This document shows, piece after piece, positions 14,097 to 27,329 of a DNA stretch of 64,000 nt. The DNA comes from Enoplosus armatus (taxonomy: Eukaryota > Chordata > Actinopteri > Centrarchiformes > Enoplosidae). Below the pieces are notes generated by a model. That model did no database searches. It was not told the origin of the DNA and saw nothing but the letters and a program-made list of their open reading frames with translations. Where the stretch lies: positions 18,999,108-19,063,107 of the forward strand of contig NC_092184.1 in NCBI RefSeq assembly GCF_043641665.1. The letters are read 5' to 3'. The position numbers and the translations under genes were made by a program. Every line of letters starts with the position of its first letter. The first letter of the stretch is position 1.

Positions 14097-16655
14097 GGCA
14101 TGCAGACATAAAGATACACACACATTCTCAGCCGCATGCAGTACAATGGCTCTATTTTAAGTTTGTGAAGGAAGCGGAGTTGAATGAATCCTATCCTGCA
14201 GTCCGGTTCCCAGGGACAGGTCTCACGTCCTCTACTGCCCCTCTTCCCTCTTCCCCCTTCCCCCTCCGGGCCTCTCCTGTCACCCCCTCAGCCCCCTCAC
14301 CTTGTCCCCATAGCTGGGTCCCTGTCGTCCTGCGCTAAGTGACCTTCCCACAGTCAACCCCTGTATGTCTGTCTGACCCTGGGAGACTTACAGTGGCAAC
14401 ACCCGGCCCTGAGACAAAACCTCACCGTCTGACATTATCTATCGCCATTATTAGTCTGCCAACATTATCTACTACCAACGGATGATTTGTTCGAATTTAC
14501 AAAGTGGGATGGTAGCCAAGTATATATTGTTTTCCCATGCTCTTTTCTCTTGTTATTCTAATAAAAGTCAAGAATGCAGTTTATGAAAGGGGGAAGAAGT
14601 TCCTCTTCATTGTCCCCCTCCCACACTAAAGGATATTCTGCAGATCAGCTACACTACAGCTGAAGTTTCAATAAGACTTTGATCATCCGATAATATCAGA
14701 AAGCAGTTAGAAGCAGCTCTGGATGATTGATTTTGTTCACATTGTTATTAGATCTGCAGAATGCGGATAAGGAAGTGGTTAGGCTCACACTGTGATTACA
14801 CTTCTGCGCACTTTGGATGCCTTCCAGCCACAAGGTGCACAAGAGGCAATTTAAGGAGATGGATAGGAAGAGCAGGAAAAAGTATTGTGGAAACAGATTT
14901 AAATAAACACCCCAGAGGAACGCCAAATGGGAATGCTCGAGCCAAGAGTGAATGTAATCTCTAGAAAAAAGTCTATTTTAATGAATAGTTCCAGAAAACT
15001 AAATTGAAATGAAGTGTATTTGTGGCTTGGCTTTGGTGGACACAATCAGGGCAGAGAGGTAGTTGAAAACATTTTCAACACATCTGGGAAAAAAATGTGC
15101 CTGATTCCTTTGATTTTACACATGATGTTTCCTCTCTGGGGGCTGCACATGTGTCTCGCAATGCAGATGAAGACATTTGGAGACCGTGTCTGAATACCTT
15201 TCAATTGATTAAAATTAATCTGTTTGAGCTTCGGTTGTACACGTTCACAATAAGTATTTATGTGTAAAATAAAAGATTGTATCGTCCACACAATGAATGA
15301 ATAATTTCTAAGAGTAAATAAGTTATTAGATCAACCCACTCAGTGTGTGTATAGGGGATAGCTGCTTCCATCGCTCTCTCTTTGTGTGCGCGCGTGTTTT
15401 TACAAGTATAGCCACATGGCCTGAGCAAACTACAAGAAAAAGCCCTGCACCATAAATCATGTAGTTGTGACATTTACAGACTAACAACACACACACATGA
15501 CACACTGAGTGAGAGATCTGATTCACTACACGCGTGTATTCGTCAGCTCTTAATAAACTGAAACAAAATATTATAAACACATTCCTGAGAGGGAGAGCGG
15601 TGGCAAAGCAGCGGCTCGCTGAGTATCCAAATTAATAACCCAGCAGGCCTGAGTGCCTCACTTTCATAGAGATGCTCTGAGACACATACACACACATCCT
15701 TGACACATTGCGTGCACTAACATACAAACAGAATCACGTGTGCATACAGTACAATACTGTCCAAAACACGCACATACGTGCAGAGCACTCGCACAAACAC
15801 ACACTTCCGACACACACACATAGTCTCTCCCAGGCAGCCGTCATGTTTGAGGCCGCTCTGTCTTTTTTACACAGCCATTAGTTGTTTTTAAACCTGCATA
15901 TTTTCTGCTGATTACAGCAAATGGACTCCTATTCGGAGGGAGCACAGGGAAGAGGGCTGTACATGTGGTTGCTATTTGTGAGGAATGGTGCATGTGGCGG
16001 AGGGAGAAAGGGGAGTCAGAGGATTGCAGTGGAGATGCAGTCACTCCGGCCTATGTATACATGTGTGAGTGCGTTAATGTGTGTTTGAAAGAATGTGTAT
16101 TTGGTGTGTGGACAGGTTTCTGTGAGCTTGCATGTGGGTGCATTGGTGTGCAGGGTCAGGGAAAGAGAGACGGGGCAAAGGGTGAAGGTCATAATGCTTT
16201 AGGGGAAGGAGATCAGATCCGCGGTGTGAGGTGGCGAAAATGTGAAGGGTCAAAATGTGTTTGGGTCTTGCAGGAGTTAGCGTTTACCGAAGAGCAGGGA
16301 CAAAAAGTGTGTGTGGGTGTGTGTGTATGAGAGAAAGCAACTGGGAAAGAAAAAGCCTGTTAGCTGTAGCGTCAACAGTACTTGGGGCTGGGTCACTGTG
16401 AGAGTAAGGTTAGACCAAGTGGGATTGAATCAAATTACATGCTAGTTTAAATGCTGTTGTCACCATATCAGCACTGTGTGAGAGTGCTGATGCAGATAAA
16501 ACTGCAGGACTCTTGTCTTAAAAGAAATGGTGGAAATGGGAAACACAGCTACTATATAATCCCATGTGTAATTCCTGTAGAACATTACATGACTGACTCT
16601 TGATAAAAATGTATTTTTGCAATAACATCACAGTTTTTCTATTAAAGGCAAGTCA

Positions 16656-16979
<324 letters not shown>

Positions 16980-17012
16980 TCATCAATTCAATATCCCCTC
17001 CAAAAGTCATCA

Positions 17013-17258
<246 letters not shown>

Positions 17259-17310
17259 CTAAATAAATTACATGTTTCAGTGCGTGTGTATGTGTCAGCT
17301 AATCACTTAC

Positions 17311-17422
17311 CTCTGGACATCGGGGAAGACCTGGTCACACTCCTTACACTCGTGTAGACCATGGGACATATGGAGGGGTCGCAAGTCTTGAGGTTCCTGG
17401 GCCTTCAGGTCACTGTCCCCTC
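17311..17422 (-). CDS. mecom: mecom coding exon, linker and start of finger 2
   Basis: Encodes residues 55-92: a poorly conserved linker, then LHECKECDQVFPDVQS with finger 2 cysteines C80 and C83. The acceptor TCTAG is at 17427-17423 and the donor GTAAGTG starts at 17310. The stretch between fingers 1 and 2 differs in sequence from the human protein as I recall it, while the finger residues are kept. Confidence 0.93.
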
Positions 17423-18087
17423 CTAGATACACCAGAAATGATAAGACTGTTTAAATCTGTCCTGAGCTGGAAGACTGGTCAAAATTAAATGTTATGGTCT
17501 TTGGGTTTACCTACAATTTGTACATCAGACGTATTTGTACAAAATGTATACAGCCTATAAGGACTGCAAGTTAACTTAAAAATGTAAATTATATAGGAAT
17601 GATGTGTTTAGGTGTAACAGCAAGTTGGAGAGTGGTGCAGTCTTGAGGTGTGGTCTATTCCATTACATAGATCATATGGGGAAAATTTAATGATTTGCAT
17701 TGCCGCAGTGGCCTGGTCAATTACTGCCTCTGTGGTCCAGTCTCACACAAGTTACACTGAACCTCTTATTACTACTATAACAACATGCAGTTTGAAGGAC
17801 AAATAATGTAGGATGCTCTACTCTGGAATTTGAACATTTTCAAGTGGCATCCTCTCTTACTCAGCTTTCATAAAATGAAACATAACTTATGCCAGTTTGT
17901 AGACTCTTCTTTCCACAGTGCATTATTGTATGATCTCATTTTCCCGAGCTCCGGTGGGAAACAAAGCCCTCGCATCATTAGTGTCATATTCTCCGAGTCC
18001 AGCTACACATCCTTCTTGTCACTCTTCGGTAACCACTGGTCACAATGGCATAAAGATAGCCCACCTATTTAAAAATAAAAATCAAAC
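17423..18087 (-). other. mecom: mecom intron (665 bases)
   Basis: AT-rich intron. I see no repeat, hairpin or exon in it. Confidence 0.55.
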
Positions 18088-18201
18088 CTGGGTTAAGGAA
18101 GGAGGAGGGGGGCATCCCACACGGCTGCTTCTGGTGGTCCAGCAGCTGGTTGCGGGACTCAAAGTGCTGTTCACAGTCCTCACAGCGGTACTGCCTCTCC
18201 T
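18088..18201 (-). CDS. mecom: mecom coding exon, zinc finger 1
   Basis: Encodes residues 17-55. Finger 1 is the divergent C2HC finger [22 protein letters not shown] with C23, C26, H39 and C44. The exon ends in [11 protein letters not shown]. The acceptor ATGCAG is at 18207-18202 and the donor GTTTGA starts at 18087, a weaker donor than most in this gene. Phase 1 on both sides fits. Confidence 0.94.
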
Positions 18202-18306
18202 CTGCATGGTGACAGGGAGAAACATTAGCATATTATGCATTTAAGTGAGGTGTATGTGCTGTTCAGGTCTTGGCAATTGAGAGAAATGTGTGTTTGGGGT
18301 GCAGAC

Positions 18307-18409
18307 CATGAATATCAGGAGCCATGGTGTCACATGAATACTCTTCAGCCTTCATGAAAAGTAGCAGCTCCTCGCCGGGGAAAATCTCTCTGGTGACTTT
18401 GTAGAAGAT
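18307..18409 (-). CDS. mecom: mecom coding exon: end of PR domain and EVI1 start codon
   Basis: In the long isoform it encodes IFYKVTREIFPGEELLLFM, the last strand of the PR (SET-like) domain. In the short isoform translation is expected to start at the ATG at 18355-18353 (MKAEEYSCDTMAPDIH). This equals the EVI1 start MKSEDYPHETMAPDIH. The acceptor TTGCAG is at 18415-18410. The donor, fixed by reading frame and by the next exon (residue E17 is split), is GTCTGC at 18306, a poor match to the GTAAGT consensus. A second ATG at 18325-18323 sits in a much stronger initiation context. Confidence 0.95.
18352..18409 (-). promoter_or_regulatory. uORF3 (second part) overlapping the EVI1 start
   Basis: If the short transcript includes both PR-domain exons as leader, an upstream ORF of 21 codons plus stop starts at 25655-25653. 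It crosses the splice junction and ends with TGA at 18354-18352, overlapping the EVI1 ATG (18355-18353) as ATGA. Its own ATG context is weak. The arrangement follows from the conserved PR-domain codons. Any translational role is inference. Confidence 0.55.
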
Positions 18410-18727
18410 CTGCAACAGACACAAGGGGATTATGATTTCAACTGTGCTTTTTATATCACAGTTTAATTACAAAGGTCAAACAAAATTGTACGGATCAACA
18501 TATTTTGCTGTGCTGAACTTGTCATTTTTTATGTCCTGCAGAGACGGTGCAGCTGTTTTTGTTTTGACTGCATTTTGTCCATAACTGCATTGCAATGCGG
18601 GCGTAGCTACCAATTTTTTAAACCAGCAGAGGTCACGTAGAGTAGCACACACACATGCAAATCGGCTACACAATGTGTACATGCTTGTCATATTTGTACC
18701 ACCACATACACAGAGGAGACATACGCA

Positions 18728-18732
<5 letters not shown>

Positions 18733-18770
<38 letters not shown>
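18733..18770. repeat. (CA)n microsatellite
   Basis: About 19 CA units. Confidence 0.92.
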
Positions 18771-18772
<2 letters not shown>

Positions 18773-18861
18773 ATTAACTTGTAATTAATCATCACGTAAG
18801 ACATCCATCTTCATGAAAACAAAATTAAAGCACAAACAACCATACTGTCTCATAAACACTG

Positions 18862-18903
18862 TATATATATGTGTGTGTGTGTGTGTGTGTATACACACAC
18901 ATT
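18862..18903. repeat. TA/GT/CA alternating purine-pyrimidine palindrome
   Basis: Alternating TATATATAT, then about 10 GT units, then ATACACACAC. The GT and CA arms are complementary, so the tract can fold back, and the strict alternation favours Z-DNA. Confidence 0.8.
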
Positions 18904-20905
18904 AACTGGATTCCAGTAATGATTGCAGTAGGCAAGAAGCGGTGAATAAATGGTGATAAACAGTGATAAAATAAGCAAGCTGTTAAAAAATGCACTCTGT
19001 TAATTGAGTATTTCAGTGATGGATGAAACTTCCAAACAGTGAACTAACACCACGTCTAGCTGCTCATTTAATGAAGTCCACCTTGATCCACTTATTTTTG
19101 AAGCTTCAGCATTTCTATATAATATAGCTATGGTACAAGTTTCATCTAAAATACGTACAGATTATGAAAGTATGTCCCTGCTAAACACGTGTGTATTTGG
19201 AGGGGGTCGGTCATTTTAAAGAATCAGCTGAGAAACCCTGGGACTGTTGTGCTTCCCACACAATGGACACACAATGGTCTTTCTCTGTGAAACAATCGGA
19301 CATGGCGTATTTTTGGCATGCTTTGGAGGTTTAACATATTACCTTCCTCTGCCGCGGCGACGTGACAATGATGATGGGGGAATTTATTAGAAATGCACTG
19401 AGGGGGTGGGGGGTTGCTTCTGGGAAGGCACGGGTCACAGGTACAGAGAGTCATGATAAATATCTTGGTCACAATAAAGATCATGAGGTATTCTGTCGCC
19501 TATGCTATAATTGTTTGTGTCATTGTTCTAACTTTTGGCAAATGATATCATACTAAATATGACACTGTGGATTTTTTAGGGCTCCACTGTGACTCGCTGA
19601 AGCACAGGAAGTTCCTAGATTGAGAGTCACTGGAGTAAAGGGAGCAGAAATAAGTAAAAAAGCAGGCAGAGCTCTTGCATGTCAATTACTGAGAAGTGAT
19701 CGGTGCACAGTAACTGATGTAGCTTTGTGGTAGCATGTACGCATGATTTAAATTCAGGCATCAAAAAAATAAAATCTAAGCAGCCAAGAAAGTCAGTGGG
19801 AGGGTGACAGGCACTACAAGTCTGACTCCCATTACAGGGCTAAACCAGAGCCATTACAGTTATCCAGACCAGGAGAGACACATTTCATATCAACCACCAA
19901 ATTTAATTCTCCCAAAAATATTCTTGTTTTTATTTTTGTAGCATTTTAGTTTTAAATCTTTTCATTTGCATTCATTTAACCGCTGAGGTTAAGTTTGCAA
20001 AAAAAATTCAGCCCTGATCAGCAATAGCGCTGCCTCACGCCCATTGTTTCTAAGAAAGAATAAAGGGAACTGAACTGTGAGGGTCCCAACAGGAGCTTTA
20101 ATCCCTGACATACCCAACTCTAACGTCCGTCTACACCATAAACACACACATGCGTGAACAAGGATGGAACTTCATAGAGCATACGTGCATGCATACACAA
20201 TCTGACACGCTCTTTTCCTGTGTCCGTCACCTCTGTAAGGCCACAAAAATATTGTGATTCAGAAACAATCAAACAGCAGTTCAAACAGACATGTGAGTCT
20301 GCAGGGATTCCGCTCTGAGAGACTGATACCAAGACTGAGGAGGGAGGCTCTTTGGAGAGCTACCAGGGCGCGGACTCAGGCCTTGGAACATAAAAATTTA
20401 TGGACACTGTCAAAACCACTTTGTCCATAAATACAAGAGTACGAGCTCATGGTAAAGTGCAACTATGAGTCTAAATCTTAGTATGTTTTACAAATAAAAG
20501 GAGATAATTAAGAAACACATAGTGAGGAAGACTGAAGGCCCAGGTGAGTCTTTCAATCCAGCAGCAAACATCCACTTTGCGGAAGTGTCGATGAGTCTGG
20601 CTCTGAGCCTGACCTCTGACCTCCCTCTTTTAGGGATCAATAAACATTTCTGTAGCTCTGCACTCGCTGCACAAGAAGATGTGTCTTTGGGGTAGTGTAA
20701 GTGCACACAAGAGCAGGCACAGGAGGGTGATTACGAATACGAGGGGAATTCCCCCAACAGCCCCCCCCCCCCCGAGGGCCGCCACAGATAAACAGTGAAA
20801 ACACACACAAACAAAAAGGCAGCGACTCACTCCAGAACAGAAGACACGCAGTGTTTGATGCCAGGGGTCATCCTTAGCATGTCACAGACACACTAACAGA
20901 CACAC

Positions 20906-21019
<114 letters not shown>

Positions 21020-23428
21020 ACTGCCAGCAGTCTAACAGTGGCTTAAAATAACAGGCTATTCTGCAGATAAGATAGCCAGGGTGTGTGAGTTCACACTGCG
21101 AGCCGCCTCAGCATCAAGGCCATTTCGTACTCTTAGTGCAAACAAAAACAACACATAAGAAATTATTTCAGGAAATGTTTAAACCATTTCTTTTTTGTAA
21201 ATACACGAGCGTGACCAGGGGCTGTGCGTTTTCACGTGAATCTGACGGCTTTAGTCGGCTCTGCACAGGCCAGTAGTAGCCAGGAAAACTCGTCTCCTCA
21301 CTGACCGAATCTTATTGTCTACGATATGCTGATCACTTATTTTCAGTTATTATTATTTCTGCCTATGTATGTTCATTTATTGAGTCACTAGATATCTTTC
21401 TCTCTCGCTCACTCTCTCTGTCAAAAGGTTGCCACCACGAGAGGATCAGAGGCTACAATCGGACTACTTTGTTACCTTGACACCATTAGTCATTAGCAGA
21501 GTAAACACAGTCACATTTTCCCCCGGTCACACCCATGTGGGCCGACTCCTCGCTCACACAGAGCTCATTTGACAGGTATGCCATTCACTGACGCTGTTCT
21601 GCCACAATGAACTCTCAGTCTGGGTGCTGCTCTTTGTGCAAAAACTTAAAATCTTAAGCTACTTCAACACCTAAAAACTACAGAAAAGAAAGATGAGACC
21701 ACAGCCCACAACCAAGGTTTACACTGCAATGATTAAAAAATGGTTAAACATCGACATAAAATTATACAAAACCCCCAATATTCTTTATATCTAGCCAAAG
21801 AAATCACAAAACATCAAGTTTAAGAAGAATGCCCACTACATGGTTTACGTGTGCTTGCTCAGCAGTAGCACGAATGCAATAGCGCATGTCCACATGTGTT
21901 GCGACCTCCCTGTAACTATCAGGGTCATGCAACATGTACAGTGAGTTTGGCAGTCACCATCACTTGGCTTCTACACAAAACCATTTCGTGACTTAGATAG
22001 CAATAAAGAGCATGAGCACACAATGCGCAGCTGGTTCCAGCAAATTGGATGAACATGTAAGGAAGCCAACATGGCTGTATTCATGTTAGGTTGAGTCAGC
22101 TGTGGGAAAGCGACCTCACGGAGAAACAGTAACGTCCTGGCATCTCGACATATCATCAGTGTCAGGTGGAAACTCTGCATCTCCAAAATGACTTTTTAGG
22201 TGTTTTAGTCCTCTAAGATCTCAATAACCAGCATCGCAGTTTTCAAGTCCGATGTCTTTATTTAATGAATCCTTCAGCGTTTTTCACAACTGAATAAGCG
22301 TCAAGCTGTTATCTCAGTGAGTTACAATCACTTCATGGTTTCACCTCCAGTGTATTTACATAGTGAATGACTGGCAGTGCTTTGCTAATATGCCCCTCAG
22401 CCACTTCATCCTCCTCAATACTGAGTGAGAATCAATAGAGCGAATGAGATTAACGCTCATATCCCTCTGCACTGTCTTCTGAAAGGCTCTTCAGGGCCTC
22501 GTTGGATGATGTTAATTACACTTTTAATCCATTTTCCTTTCAATTGAATCAGTAGAGTGAGGAGCACAGTGGAGGGTTTTCAAGCACTAATTGCCCTAAT
22601 TATCTTAACGACGAAACATGCTGATCAGGGGAAGGATCCGTGCGAGTAGCGCTCAGGCTGCAGCTCGGTGCATCAGCAAACAAATGAGGATATCAGGAGA
22701 GCTTGAGCGCTGTGTAGCAAGGCCAAAGATTTAACAAGTATAAATGAGTTAAGCCAAGATTCTTTTTCTTCACTAACTATTTTCTCTTAATAATTAAAAA
22801 CAAAAAAGCATTTAATTGAAAAAAAGAAACATATAATTTTCAGATCTCTTCAGAGAGCTGGTTCTATTTGTGAAAGACTGGATTCAAACCTACGCATTAC
22901 AGCAGGTTGAATTAATTACTTCAGGGTGACTCACAAACTGCAACACCTGCCATCTCCTTCCTCTCCACTCCTTCCTGTTGCTTTCCACTCTGCAGTGTCA
23001 AATATATAAAGCAATAAAACAGAAAGGTCATAAAAATAAAGGCTGTCCTTGTTGAATTGAGTTAAAATACTGAATGTGCAGCTAATTCTAGTATTGGAGA
23101 AAAACAAATATAACAAATATAATATAATATAATATATATAATGTTTTATAATGTTTATTTTTATTATTTCTATTTTATTTTTTCCTCTGGAACAAGAAAA
23201 TCTTTGTCATAAAATGTCAGATATGTGAGAAGATTGCCGCTCATATCTTTTATTGTCCTCTATCATTATGCAGTATATCAATTTTAGTTGTAATTAGTTC
23301 ACTATTTGATTATTTGTTTGATTATGTTGTCTGCAGATGCTCTCACAGCTTTGATCTTTTATGCCAGTGTAGTAGAGCTTTGTGTGGGAGAGGGATCCCG
23401 AACATTTCCCTCAGTAAGACAAAACAGG

Positions 23429-23430
<2 letters not shown>

Positions 23431-23464
<34 letters not shown>
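23431..23464. repeat. (TC)n microsatellite
   Basis: About 17 TC units. Confidence 0.92.
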
Positions 23465-23466
<2 letters not shown>

Positions 23467-24157
23467 CACTCGGTCATTCCTCTCTCACTCCCTCAACCTC
23501 CTGAGATTGGTCATAAAGTTTTATGATAAACAGAACTGGGTCAGAAATAGGAGGACGGAGGCCAGTTTTACTCTCACACTGGCAGGGCTAAATTGGTGCT
23601 TGAAAAGAACCAGGACCAAATAATGACCAACGCACCTGGAAATTGCTGCCTCTGTACGACATCATCTAAAAATAAATCATATAACAAGTCGTCTCTGCTG
23701 ATGGTGAGAAGGTTCGTTTGAATTTAGTTCTGAAGGGAAGATTTAGCAGAGCATGTCAGCCCTGGGTAGCTCGGTCAGGCCCTTCTGTGGAAATCTGGTG
23801 ATGGTACGCGTCGTGCGGCGAGTGTGTAATATGTGGTTGCAGGCTGGGTTTAGACTCAGCACTTCTCTGTGGCAGTAAAAACCTGTTGGAATCAGGTACT
23901 GTGTGTTCTAACATTTCCAGCTCGGAATGAGGAGCATGGGGAGTCATCTGAACCGCAATGAACAATTCACAGTCCTGCAGAGTGTGCACACACGCACACA
24001 CGCACACACACACACACACGAAAGCTCACACATGCATACATGTAAAAACCCAGGCAGTTACAGGTGTGTGCACACACTCCAGAGACACTTCACACACTCA
24101 CAACAAGTCAATGCACATAAAAGTCTGCGCACACATGGACACAAAACAACCCTCATA

Positions 24158-24159
<2 letters not shown>

Positions 24160-24195
<36 letters not shown>
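24160..24195. repeat. (CA)n microsatellite
   Basis: About 17 CA units, following shorter CA-rich clusters at 23985-24020. Confidence 0.9.
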
Positions 24196-24196
<1 letters not shown>

Positions 24197-25231
24197 TCAA
24201 AAACTGACAGCAGCTTTACAAGACCACCCTCTTTAGTCTATTAATTTTAAACATACAGACAGGCTTTGTGAGACGCTACAGTGTGTTTTCAAAAACACCA
24301 ATGTTGGCCCGGAAGGCTTAAAGACGGCACATTGTGCTGTGTTGTGACAGTGTGTAATACTTAACAATCACCTCATCATAGCCATGTCCGTGACCTGTCG
24401 GAGCCTTACACAGCCACCCGAGCAGAACCACAGTGTTGACAGCAAGTCACACCTCGTGGAGAGGGCAGCTCAGGAAAGCTCTCGCTGCTTGTTTGTCTCT
24501 CTGTCTCTTTTAAAGGAGAGTGAGTAAGTACTTTTGGAAAGCTTCTCTTCTTCTTCTTCCCCGTTCTCTTGATGAAAAGAGCGTGGGCTACCCGCTCTCT
24601 CTCGCGACCTCGTCCTTCTTTGCTGAGAGCGCAGGAAGGGTGAGGGTGACACAGACACGTGAAGGAAGAGCAGTTTTAAGTTTTCCAAATAATTTCAGGG
24701 CCAATCACACCAAATGTCTACTACTGTATTTGGATTGAGTTATTGAATACTCTACTGACAAGTGCTTTTTGCTGAAATTTCAACGGGTGACACTCAACAA
24801 GTAATCTAGATGGACCACCAGTGAGAAGAGAGGACAAACACGCAGGCTAGATTATGTTTTTCACTCGGGTCAAGCTGTGGTATGCTCCGTACACATGTCA
24901 AATAAAGTTTAGCCTCTTGTCTTCCTGCCTTGCTGAGTGTGTCTGTATAGGAGGGGCGCCTGGCCGTGGGATTACTGAGGTGAACAGGCCCCCATGTGTG
25001 TAGCACGCACCTCTCTGTACAGCCAGGTGAGCAGCAAAAGGACTTTGGCATTCCTGGCATATCTAAGAGTTTATATCGCAAGCGTGACTGGGAAGTGTGC
25101 GGAACTATCATCTCAGCGAGCTGCCTCTGATCCTGGCCTGTGGTCCTCGCACGGCAGAAGCCAGAGCACAATTACAGAAAGAAAACACACACAGATAGCG
25201 AGGAGAGTCTGCGGTGCAGCGTGGGGGAGAG

Positions 25232-25232
<1 letters not shown>

Positions 25233-25279
<47 letters not shown>
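25233..25279. repeat. (GT)n microsatellite
   Basis: About 23 GT units, 370 bases from the PR-domain exon on its intron side. In the transcript they read as CA repeats. Confidence 0.93.
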
Positions 25280-25282
<3 letters not shown>

Positions 25283-25647
25283 GAAGGCAGGGTGGGCCAG
25301 CAGCTCATGGGACTATCTGACTTGGATCACAATAACACCTTTTAACACAACAGCACGCAGACAGGACAGACATCGGAAAATACAGGGAAGCCTTCTGGCA
25401 TCAGAGCGGTGTTCATAAAAAAAGAAAAGAAGAAAAAAAGAAGCAGTTTCAAAGATCTGAATGACTCTCAGTTGCACTTGATTCATCCAGCCAGACAGCA
25501 AGATTCAGAAGACACATCACCATGTGGGAGTTCAAAATCAAGTCATCCACATGTTTTTTCTCTCCCTCTCTCTTTTCTTCAGATCATATTTGTCATGTAT
25601 CTTGTTGAGGTTGTTCTGCCAGGCAGGCTGCGATGGTCTCCACATAC

Positions 25648-25782
25648 CTGATCATCTATCTGGCACGCCGTCAGGTTATGCTGCTTGGCCGCAGGGGCAA
25701 ACTGGATGTGCTTCAGCCAGCTCCCGATATCTGGCTTGCTGGCATCCACGCAGAATTTTACATGGCCTGACCCGTCCAAGAT
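25648..25782 (-). CDS. mecom: mecom coding exon, C-terminal half of PR domain
   Basis: Encodes 45 codons used by the long MDS1-EVI1/PRDM3 isoform: ILDGSGHVKFCVDASKPD, IGSWLKHIQFAP and KQHNLTACQIDDQ. They align with human VKFCIDASQPDVGSWLKYIRFA..QHNLVACQINDQ of the PR domain, a SET-like fold linked to histone methylation. It enters and leaves in phase 0. The acceptor CTGCAG is at 25788-25783 and the donor GTATGTGG starts at 25647. The exon carrying the first half of the domain (the GLGIW...FGPYVGEQ region) is not in this window. In the short isoform this exon should be leader. Confidence 0.94.
25713..25763 (-). promoter_or_regulatory. uORF1 (ATG-stop) and uORF2 in EVI1 leader
   Basis: In the short isoform, where this exon would be 5' leader, two out-of-frame upstream starts occur. 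At 25763-25758 the sequence is ATGTAA, a start immediately followed by a stop, with G at -3. At 25745-25713 there is a 10-codon ORF ending TGA, with weak context. Both are read directly. Their translation is inferred. Confidence 0.5.
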
Positions 25783-27162
25783 CTGCAGAGCGAAGGAGAG
25801 ACGGGGAGAGAGAGAGAGGGAGGGAGGGAGAGAGATCAGACTTTGATCAGTATCAGTCCAGGTTACTGTGTCCAAACACTGACTAACCACATACCTCCCA
25901 CATGTTAGGAGCTTGTCTGTGGCGCAATACACACACACAATTTGGGCAGAGCACAAGTCTATGTTAATCATCTAAAAATTCCTTTGTAATATAAAACTGC
26001 TTGTGTGCATTTTTATTTTGTTGAAATTATTATTTCAACAGTCATTTAGAAGGAAATTCCTGTAACTTCATAACCACAAAATAATAACAATAAATTAAAT
26101 AAAACAAAATAAAATGTATTACATATCTGTGGCAATCATTTATTCTTTTTTCTCATGAGGGAGCTCTCAAGGAATTATGTCATTTCCATTGCAGTAATAA
26201 AAAAAATGTAAATTGTATTAATGTGTTTTTCAACAACAATAAATCAGTTCCAATACAAGACCATAAAGCCCCCAAAATATAAATCAATTGAATAATGCGA
26301 TTAGAGAAAATCAAAACAAGGCTGCAAAAAATATGTAATGCAACGAATCCAGGCTGATCAGTCTGGTATTATTTTGTTAATAAAATTTTTAAAATATGCT
26401 GCTAAATTATTCTGGATTTAAATTGACTTCAGCTGACGTTTGAATTCGTTTCTGAAGGTGCAGTTTCATCGAATAAATTAGCAAACTATATTGACTTTAA
26501 CAGTTTGTTTTTACAAACAGGAATTTAAAATAATATTCACACGATATAATAATGCTGACAATAATATTATTAATAATAATAAACGAAGAAAACAATTGTA
26601 TTACTCTCTATACACATCAGCAACTCTCTTCAAGCTTCTAAAGAACAAAATGACAATAAATACAAGGAAGTGAATTATTATGCAAATCATAAGATCACTG
26701 GACTTCCATCGTTTACAAAACATTTATACAGCCTTTCTCTCAACGCATTGTAAGCGGTGTAACGTTGTTTTAATGTGTTAATATTTATTATACTGCAGCT
26801 GTAAACTTCACTGGGAAACAAATCAATTGCAGGAAACCGCGAGTGATAAGAATTATGAAGACGTAGCCGATTGTTAGGATGCAAAACGGAATCTCTCTTG
26901 GGGTCACAAACCTGTCTTTCTGCCTTTGTATAACCTGCCACTGAATAAATATTTAGCTTGCATGAAGTCCTTTGTCTGGACCAACACTGGATCTCCCCAT
27001 TCATCCTGCAAAAACGCTGCAGTCTTTCACGAATTTAACCGACAAACTCAGTTTACAACGAAATGAACAATCAAAGTTTCTTTTATCTTTTGCTCTCAGT
27101 GCAAAAAAACAACAACAACAAAAAAAGTTGTGTTTTTACTGATAAAGTCTGTTTCGTCTTAC
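25783..27162 (-). other. mecom: Intron between EVI1 exon 1 and PR-domain exon
   Basis: This 1380-base interval has a pyrimidine-rich acceptor side (plus-strand GAGAGA at 25790-25840) and an AT-rich centre at about 25970-26700. No exon was recognised. The strong change from AT-rich to CpG-rich sequence at about 27150 marks the approach to the proposed promoter. Confidence 0.5.
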
Positions 27163-27280
27163 CGTTGAAACTCTTTTGCACCGGCACCGTGCGACAGTTA
27201 AACCCTCTTGGGATGAGAACTGCGTCGCTAACCGAGGAAAAGTGATGAAAACTCCGGTTTAAAAAAAACAACAACAACTG
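27163..27280 (-). other. mecom: Probable non-coding first exon of short EVI1 transcript
   Basis: On the minus strand ...GTTTCAACG is followed by GTAAGACG at 27162, a near-consensus donor, and the next downstream acceptor is that of the PR-domain exon (25784). Read in the frame of that exon, a TAA lies 12 codons before the donor with no ATG between, so the exon cannot supply a protein N-terminus. This fits the non-coding first exons of mammalian EVI1. The 5' end is unknown and the coordinate 27280 is nominal. Confidence 0.5.
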
Positions 27281-27329
27281 TGAACGACCAAAACTCGACT
27301 GTCAAATAAACAACAAAACTACAACTCGT

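Noticed and set aside
27083..27277. Minus-strand frame that could give EVI1 a coding first exon
   Set aside because: At the donor it is in the wrong phase for the next exon. In the correct phase there is a TAA 12 codons upstream with no ATG.
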